This document shows, piece after piece, positions 63,968 to 64,000 of a DNA stretch of 64,000 nucleotides. The position numbers were made by a program, and so were the translations under genes. Where the stretch lies: positions 734,696 through 798,695 of the forward strand of contig CAJNDS010000125.1 of NCBI GenBank assembly GCA_905221605.1, in the 5' to 3' direction. The notes under the pieces were generated by a model that worked only from the letters and a program-made list of their open reading frames with translations, was not told the DNA's origin and ran no database searches. Origin of the DNA: Symbiodinium natans. Lineage: Eukaryota > Sar > Dinophyceae > Suessiales > Symbiodiniaceae. The first letter of the stretch is position 1. Each line of letters opens with the position of its first letter.

Positions 63968-64000
63968 TCACCCCCCCCCTACGACAGACCCTGGAATTGC

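Overview
The window looks like nuclear DNA of a dinoflagellate (alveolate). I infer this from four things: telomere-type heptamers TTTAGGG/CCCTAAA scattered throughout; very short exons in long introns; introns that need GC or GA donors and end in AG followed by G; and a reconstructed protein (motifs DVFISHAW, MRNPEGL, YTVNEQ, CCMLANPQ, RLWCAYEAY) that I recognise from memory as a recurrent dinoflagellate family. Genus is not determinable. No rRNA, complete tRNA, CRISPR array or bacterial-type gene is visible. Most long open frames are translations of the heptamer (peptides such as LNPKP or GFRVWGLG) and are not genes. Every supported exon is on the + strand.

Layout. 1-5.9 kb: telomere-like arrays, palindromic elements and exon-like islands at 2.9, 4.05 and 5.46 kb. 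5.98-13.64 kb: a 13-exon frame-consistent model of a DVFISHAW-type protein with a hydrophobic part, probably continued by membrane-like exons at 14.5-17.5 kb. 17.9-27 kb: isolated exon islands (best at 24.34-24.59 kb), AT microsatellites and inverted-repeat elements. 27-48 kb: more islands, several resembling pieces of RNA-recognition (RRM) folds, a Pro/Ala-rich exon at 32.6 kb, a TTTAGGGG octamer block enclosing a 74-bp minisatellite at 39.4-40.9 kb, and a long hairpin at 41 kb. 51.8-53.3 kb: a five-exon serine/threonine kinase-like gene with four GC-AG introns. 53.3-54.7 kb: duplicated segments and a repeated hairpin. 55.7-63.8 kb: sparse exons, including an RRM-like set at 59.1-62.5 kb and an acidic exon at 63.7 kb.

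Main observations. (1) The heptamer arrays are polarised around exons: about half of the exon islands are preceded by CCCTAAA and followed by TTTAGGG, so introns open with TTTAGGG and close with CCCTAAA. (2) Several introns in the 6-9 kb gene are bounded by direct repeats at the splice junctions (up to 9 bp), as expected for introns created by insertion with target-site duplication; one 94-bp intron is little more than a heptamer array between 8-bp repeats. (3) At least nine families of short inverted-repeat elements recur, several containing embedded heptamer arrays and some ending at splice sites. Together these suggest introner-like elements tied to telomere-repeat DNA. Exon coordinates were derived by eye from frame continuity and are predictions.
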